This document shows positions 5,748-9,008 of a DNA stretch of 9,008 nucleotides, piece after piece (position 1 is the stretch's first letter; every line of letters starts with the position of its first letter). The notes below the pieces were generated by a model, which saw only the letters and a list, made by a program, of their open reading frames with translations, was not told the DNA's origin and did not search any database. Both the position numbers and the translations under genes were made by a program. Origin of the DNA: Magnetovibrio sp. (GTDB lineage: Bacteria; Pseudomonadota; Alphaproteobacteria; Rhodospirillales; Magnetovibrionaceae); contig JAESUA010000008.1 in the NCBI GenBank assembly GCA_016763255.1, forward strand, positions 1 through 9,008, written 5' to 3'.

Positions 5748-7742
5748 TCAAGCCGAATGAGAACTGACAACAAGGTCGGCATGTTTGCCGGTCAGTTCTT
5801 GAAGGTGGTCATAGCAAAAATCGAATGTGCCCACGCCCAGGGTTTGGGACCGCAGATCGATGATCAGATCGTGCATCTCCGACACCGGCAAATGGGCCGT
5901 GACTTCATCCCAACCGTGCCAATTGTCACGCGGCTGAAAGCCGAGGATTTGGCCGCGCCGCGATGAAATAATGCGCTGCGCGTTCGACGTATACATATTA
6001 GGTACCGACACCCGAACCTTGCAAATCGGTTCCAGCAACACCGGCTGACAATCCGGCATGGCTTCGCGCATGGCCAACTGGGCGGCCTTTTTAAAGGCAA
6101 AATCGGAACTGTCCACATTGTGATGATGACCATCGGTCAGCGTCACCTGAAGATCGACCACCGGAAAACCCAACGGGCCGCGCGACATGTATTCTTTCAC
6201 CCCGGCTTCGACCGCGGGGATGTATTGGCGCGGCACCGCGCCGCCATGCACGGCTTGATCAAACAAAAAACCCTCGCCACGGGCCAAAGGCTTGATGGCA
6301 ATTTCCACATCACCATATTCACCATGGCCTCCCGATTGTTTTTTGTGGCGGGCCCGATGGGTGGCGCTTTTGCGGATGGTTTCCTTGTATGGCACCTGGG
6401 GACGTTTAGCGCTAACGTCCAGATTGTGACGGCCGATCAAGCGGTCCATGGCGATGCGCAGGTGCATTTCACCTTGGCCCCACAACACCAATTCACCGGT
6501 ACCCTGTTCATGTTCCAGCGTCAGCGACGGATCTTCTTCACATAGTTTATGAATCGCGCCGGTCAGCCTGACCTCGTCGGCGTTGCCGTTCATTTCGATG
6601 GCCATGGAATACAGCGGGCTCAACGCTTCGGGCCAGTTGACCCCATCACCGCCCATGGCATCACCGGTATTGGCATTTTCCAACCGCCCCAGCGCCACCA
6701 CCTCGCCAACCGCGGCGGACCGGACCTTGTTGAATTTTTGGCCCTGAACCTGGAACAGCCCTGAAATCCGCCCCTGGGCAAATTCCTGACCGTCTTTTAA
6801 TCCCCCCGCCCATACCCGGGCCAAAGACAGCTTGCCCATGTGTCCAGCATGCAGCGTCTTGAACACTTGGGCGGTTGCCCCATTGATACCCAAACGCTTG
6901 GCCGTGACGCTGGGTTCGGGGCTTTCATGGCGCAGCGCTTTCCACAGTCGACGGATGCCGTTGTCATGTTCGGCGGAGCCAAAAAACACCGGTACGATGT
7001 CATCATGGGCAAGATCACGCTTCAGGTTTTCGTAGACCTCTTCGGAACTCGGATTAACGTTTTCCAGCAGCTCTTCCAGCAGGGTATCGTCAAAATCGGC
7101 TAGGGTTTCCAGCAGTTCCTCACGCGCCCCAAGTTCACGCTCGATCACCTCATCGGGTAGCTCGATCAGTTCTGATGCGTCATGATTGCGCCATTTAAAC
7201 GCGCGCTCGCTGACCAGGTCCACGTGGCCGGTCACATGACCATCGACACGGATCGGAATTTCACGCAACACCAAAGGGTGGCGCGAATGTTCCTGCAGCG
7301 CATCCAGGGTCGCTTTGACGCTGCCGCCGTCTTGATCCATTTTATTGATGAACACCACATGCGGCACGTCGTGATGATCCAAAAGACGCAGCACCGGACC
7401 GACCGTCAGCGCCTTGCTGGGGTCGGCTTCACAGACCACCACGCAGGCGTCGGCAACCATCAAGGCGTTGAGGCTTTCTTGCAACAATTCAACGGACCCG
7501 GGACAATCAATTAAGGTCCATGGGTCCCCGAGATACTCACAGTGGGCGACGTTGAGTTCGGTCGACATGTGTCGGGCGCGTGCTTCGGGCGTGCCGTCTC
7601 CGACCGTGGTGCCATCACGCACATTGCCCTTGCGGCGCACCGTTTTGGCACAGACCAAAAGACTTTCTAACAAGGTGGTTTTTCCGGAAAGATATGGACC
7701 GACGAGCACCGCGCAGCGCGGGGTGGACTTGGATTTAGTCAT
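5748..7742 (-). CDS. EF-G-like translational GTPase (divergent paralogue)
   Basis: The product has 664 residues, a little shorter than housekeeping EF-G (~690-700). All five EF-G domains seem present. GTPase motifs: G1 G-P-Y-L-S-G-K-T (15-22), G3 D-C-P-G (79-82), G4 N-K-M-D (133-136), G5 G-S-A (255-257). Domain II is near 285-370, domain III has G-Q-G-E-M-H-L (422-428), domain IV has Q-S-G-G-H-G-E-Y-G-D-V (469-479) and V-D-S-S-D-F-A-F, domain V has S-R-R-G-Q-I (594-599). Oddities: switch II reads D-C-P-G-S where EF-G has D-T-P-G-H, so the catalytic histidine is Ser83; switch I has A-R-H-M-S-T-E-L-N-V-A instead of R-G-I-T-I. It is therefore a paralogue, not the main fusA product; translocation, recycling or a special role cannot be decided. 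The ATG at 7742 has AGGGAGG 6 nt upstream, followed further up by two tandem hairpin repeats. Confidence 0.92.
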   Translation of the reverse strand: MTKSKSTPRCAVLVGPYLSGKTTLLESLLVCAKTVRRKGNVRDGTTVGDGTPEARARHMSTELNVAHCEYLGDPWTLIDCPGSVELLQESLNALMVADACVVVCEADPSKALTVGPVLRLLDHHDVPHVVFINKMDQDGGSVKATLDALQEHSRHPLVLREIPIRVDGHVTGHVDLVSERAFKWRNHDASELIELPDEVIERELGAREELLETLADFDDTLLEELLENVNPSSEEVYENLKRDLAHDDIVPVFFGSAEHDNGIRRLWKALRHESPEPSVTAKRLGINGATAQVFKTLHAGHMGKLSLARVWAGGLKDGQEFAQGRISGLFQVQGQKFNKVRSAAVGEVVALGRLENANTGDAMGGDGVNWPEALSPLYSMAIEMNGNADEVRLTGAIHKLCEEDPSLTLEHEQGTGELVLWGQGEMHLRIAMDRLIGRHNLDVSAKRPQVPYKETIRKSATHRARHKKQSGGHGEYGDVEIAIKPLARGEGFLFDQAVHGGAVPRQYIPAVEAGVKEYMSRGPLGFPVVDLQVTLTDGHHHNVDSSDFAFKKAAQLAMREAMPDCQPVLLEPICKVRVSVPNMYTSNAQRIISSRRGQILGFQPRDNWHGWDEVTAHLPVSEMHDLIIDLRSQTLGVGTFDFCYDHLQELTGKHADLVVSSHSA

Positions 7743-7910
7743 AGGCAGCCTCCCTTTTCCTGGTTCAAGACCAGTGGCTCCTGGTTCAAAACCAGTTGTC
7801 GCCGGGCGGGCCGAAACAGACCGCTCGGGTCTTACGTTTCCACACGTTTAGGCAAAAGGGTACGACTCTTGGGCCCTGAATCCAAGGCATATCAGAGGCT
7901 TAATTTGGGA
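7743..7910 (-). promoter_or_regulatory. Leader and upstream region of the EF-G-like gene
   Basis: Read on the minus strand, it holds the SD AGGGAGG (7755-7749), the tandem 21-bp palindromic repeats (7759-7800) and, further upstream, two ACGTTT copies (plus-strand 7834-7839 and 7844-7849) exactly 10 bp apart. No convincing -35/-10 pair was found and no U-tract terminator separates it from the small genes upstream, so both read-through and a private promoter are possible. Confidence 0.4.
7759..7800. repeat. Two tandem 21-bp palindromic units
   Basis: Units 7759-7779 and 7780-7800 match at 17 of 21 positions. Each holds an inverted repeat: CTGGT-TCAAG-ACCAG (7760-7774) and CTGGTT-CAA-AACCAG (7781-7795). 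The 21-bp period equals two helical turns, so two dimers would bind the same DNA face. In RNA they form two consecutive hairpins just before the ribosome-binding site of the EF-G-like gene. Confidence 0.8.
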
Positions 7911-8234
7911 TTAGTCTGGGTCTTTCTGGGCTGGGTCTGCTGGAGTAGGCGCCGGGTCCGGGTCTTTTTTAACGGCTGCGGTACCATTTGATGAGTCAGT
8001 ACCGCTGTATGCATTGAGCAGCGTTTCCACCAAGGCGACGATCTGGGTCGGGGCGGATTTTTGCACCGCAGCCTTGATGGCGCTTTCGCTCTTCGACCAA
8101 TCTCCGGCACTGAGATCTTTGTAGATGGCGGTGGCGTCATCATTTGAAACCGGCACCGCCACTTGGAACCGCACTGTGTTGGTGAAGGCGGTGTAATCGG
8201 TGACGACTTTGATGTCTACGGTGTTGGCGATCAT
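7911..8234 (-). CDS. Hypothetical protein with GDWSK motif (paralogue A)
   Basis: The product has 107 residues and is not recognised. No signal peptide or membrane segment is seen. Residues 1-29 look beta-rich (V-D-I-K-V-V-T-D, V-R-F-Q-V-A-V-P-V), followed by helices around the G-D-W-S-K motif at 44-48 and residues 52-77, and then a disordered tail from about 79 rich in Pro, Asp, Ala and Lys (K-K-D-P-D-P-A-P-T-P). The first 48 residues align without gaps with the upstream neighbour (17 identities, including T12-D13, F23, P28-V29 and G44-D-W-S-K48), so the two arose by tandem duplication. The ATG at 8234 has GGAGAA about 5 nt upstream. The gap to the neighbour is 18 bp, indicating one operon; the EF-G-like gene follows at 168 bp on the same strand. 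Confidence 0.75.
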   Translation of the reverse strand: MIANTVDIKVVTDYTAFTNTVRFQVAVPVSNDDATAIYKDLSAGDWSKSESAIKAAVQKSAPTQIVALVETLLNAYSGTDSSNGTAAVKKDPDPAPTPADPAQKDPD

Positions 8235-8252
8235 GGCGCTTCTCCGGATGAA

Positions 8253-8510
8253 TTATTTGTTGTCGGGTTTTTTCACAGGGGTGTTTTTTTGCGGCGCAAC
8301 GCTCAGCAAAAAATCCAGTGCCCCGGAGATCGCGATCGGTGCAAACACCTTGGCCTCAGCCTTCAGTTTGCTCCAATCACCACTGTCCATCGCCTTCTTA
8401 ATGTCAACCGCTTTGTCCGGCGGCACCGGAATATCCAATTCAAAATGAATGCGCGTCGCCTGCATGGTGCAATCAGTCAGATACGCAACGGTCACAACAT
8501 CCATCGCCAT
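8253..8510 (-). CDS. Hypothetical protein with GDWSK motif (paralogue B)
   Basis: The product has 85 residues and is not recognised; it is a paralogue of the following gene. Beta-rich start (V-V-T-V-A-Y-L-T-D, I-H-F-E-L-D-I-P-V), G-D-W-S-K at 44-48 in exactly the same position, a hydrophobic helix at about 56-72 (F-A-P-I-A-I-S-G-A-L-D-F-L-L-S) and a short Lys/Pro tail (K-N-T-P-V-K-K-P-D-N-K), a shorter version of the tail of paralogue A. The ATG at 8510 is preferred over that at 8504, because GAGG (8520-8517) lies 6 nt before it. It is the first gene of the presumed pair. The G-D-W-S-K element, kept despite divergence elsewhere, is the likely functional site; no function can be given. Confidence 0.75.
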   Translation of the reverse strand: MAMDVVTVAYLTDCTMQATRIHFELDIPVPPDKAVDIKKAMDSGDWSKLKAEAKVFAPIAISGALDFLLSVAPQKNTPVKKPDNK

Positions 8511-8664
8511 AAGCGGCCTCCCCGGATTTAAAATGAGACATGGTACTTGTCAGGGGAGTGACGCGTGGGGGATGGGTTTGTGATATGGAAAAAGAGAACT
8601 TGCCGAACAAACCCTCACAAGCAACCATAAATAGTCCAGCCGCAACGATTCGCAAGTGAGCCCC
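8511..8664. promoter_or_regulatory. Divergent promoter region between GDWSK genes and KAP NTPase gene
   Basis: On the minus strand CTGACA (8553-8548) and TTAAAT (8531-8526), 16 bp apart, could drive the small genes, although the leader would be only about 8 nt. A GACA-N7-TGTC dyad (8537-8551) overlaps it. No good promoter is seen for the + strand gene; the stretch 8581-8640 is A-rich, with TTGCCG at 8600 but a poorly spaced CATAAA at 8626. Confidence 0.25.
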
Positions 8665-9008
8665 ATGCCCGATCAAGATGCCATGCCAATACAACAGTTC
8701 GAGCCCGTATTTCATATTCTTCATGATCAGCCCGAAGCCAACGATGCCTTTGGGCCTCATGGAAGTATCGCAACAACTTTGGCCAATTTAATCAAGTCGC
8801 CTCAGCCCGTAAGTGAAGAGGGTCAAAATGACGGGTATTTTATTGCATTAGAAGGAAAATGGGGTTCAGGCAAATCAAGCATTATTCAGATGCTCAAAGG
8901 GCAGCTTGATCAAGAGACTTCACCTGTCATCATATTTGACGCCTGGGCGCACAGCGGCGACCACTTGCGCAGAGTGTTTCTAGAAGTTCTCATCCAACAA
9001 CTTCAAAA
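8665..9008 (+). CDS. KAP-family P-loop NTPase, N-terminal part (runs off the window)
   Basis: The first 114 residues from the ATG at 8665 are visible, with no stop before the edge; an in-frame ATG at 8683 is an alternative start. Walker A is G-K-W-G-S-G-K-S (64-71) after Y-F-I-A-L-E, and the following strand V-I-I-F-D-A-W (88-94) matches the F-x-x-W element after the Walker A helix in KAP NTPases; R-R-V-F-L-E-V-L then starts a helix. KAP ATPases act at membranes or in anti-phage modules (for example the QatA ATPase of QatABCD); the role here cannot be judged from the N-terminus. Walker B and the typical transmembrane insertion lie beyond the window. Codons such as TTA, ATA, GAA and AAA are commoner than in the upstream genes, which hints at acquired DNA. 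The ribosome-binding site is weak (AAGTGAG upstream). Confidence 0.82.
   Translation, partial: MPDQDAMPIQQFEPVFHILHDQPEANDAFGPHGSIATTLANLIKSPQPVSEEGQNDGYFIALEGKWGSGKSSIIQMLKGQLDQETSPVIIFDAWAHSGDHLRRVFLEVLIQQLQ

Noticed and set aside
5525..5782. 85-codon frame on - across sRNA2
   Set aside because: Overlaps the terminator hairpin and the end of the EF-G-like gene; low-complexity translation.

Overview
The window looks like the chromosome of an alphaproteobacterium, most likely from the Rhodospirillales. This is inferred from protein style and from the gene order lrp/asnC (divergent) - trxB - lysR; no 16S or other taxonomic marker is present. Most genes are GC-rich. The last ~340 bases look more AT-rich in codon choice and may be the edge of an accessory region.

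Layout. Bases 1-937 (+): the 3' end of a glutathione S-transferase gene and a flavin-binding pyridoxamine-phosphate-oxidase-like gene, probably co-transcribed. 969-1457 (-): an Lrp/AsnC regulator whose -10 box lies inside a perfect palindrome. 1714-3682 (+): thioredoxin reductase and a LysR regulator, 37 bp apart. 3683-4287: a long non-coding stretch containing a structured small RNA (sRNA1) ending in a textbook terminator, followed by a 14-bp tandem repeat. 4288-5262 (+): a Crp/Fnr regulator and a small DUF2892 membrane protein with its own terminator. 5328-5747: AT-rich regulatory DNA and a second structured small RNA (sRNA2). 5748-7742 (-): a divergent EF-G-like translational GTPase. 7911-8510 (-): two small tandem paralogous proteins of unknown function. 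8665-9008 (+): the start of a KAP-type P-loop NTPase, cut by the window edge.

The most interesting item is the pair of unannotated small RNAs flanking the crp/fnr-DUF2892 pair. Their 3' modules align: a CGUC/GACG hairpin with a C-rich loop, then a CCUCCC segment, then a 10-bp GC terminator with eight U. Both also have an 8-bp stem enclosing a long C/U-rich loop. They look like paralogous anti-Shine-Dalgarno-type riboregulators. Nine-base complementarity to the ribosome-binding site of the EF-G-like gene, and 9-11 bases to those of DUF2892 and the flavin-binding gene, suggest testable local targets. An FNR-like dyad upstream of sRNA2 fits the E-V-I-S-R recognition helix of the neighbouring Crp/Fnr protein, so a regulator-sRNA circuit is possible but unproven.
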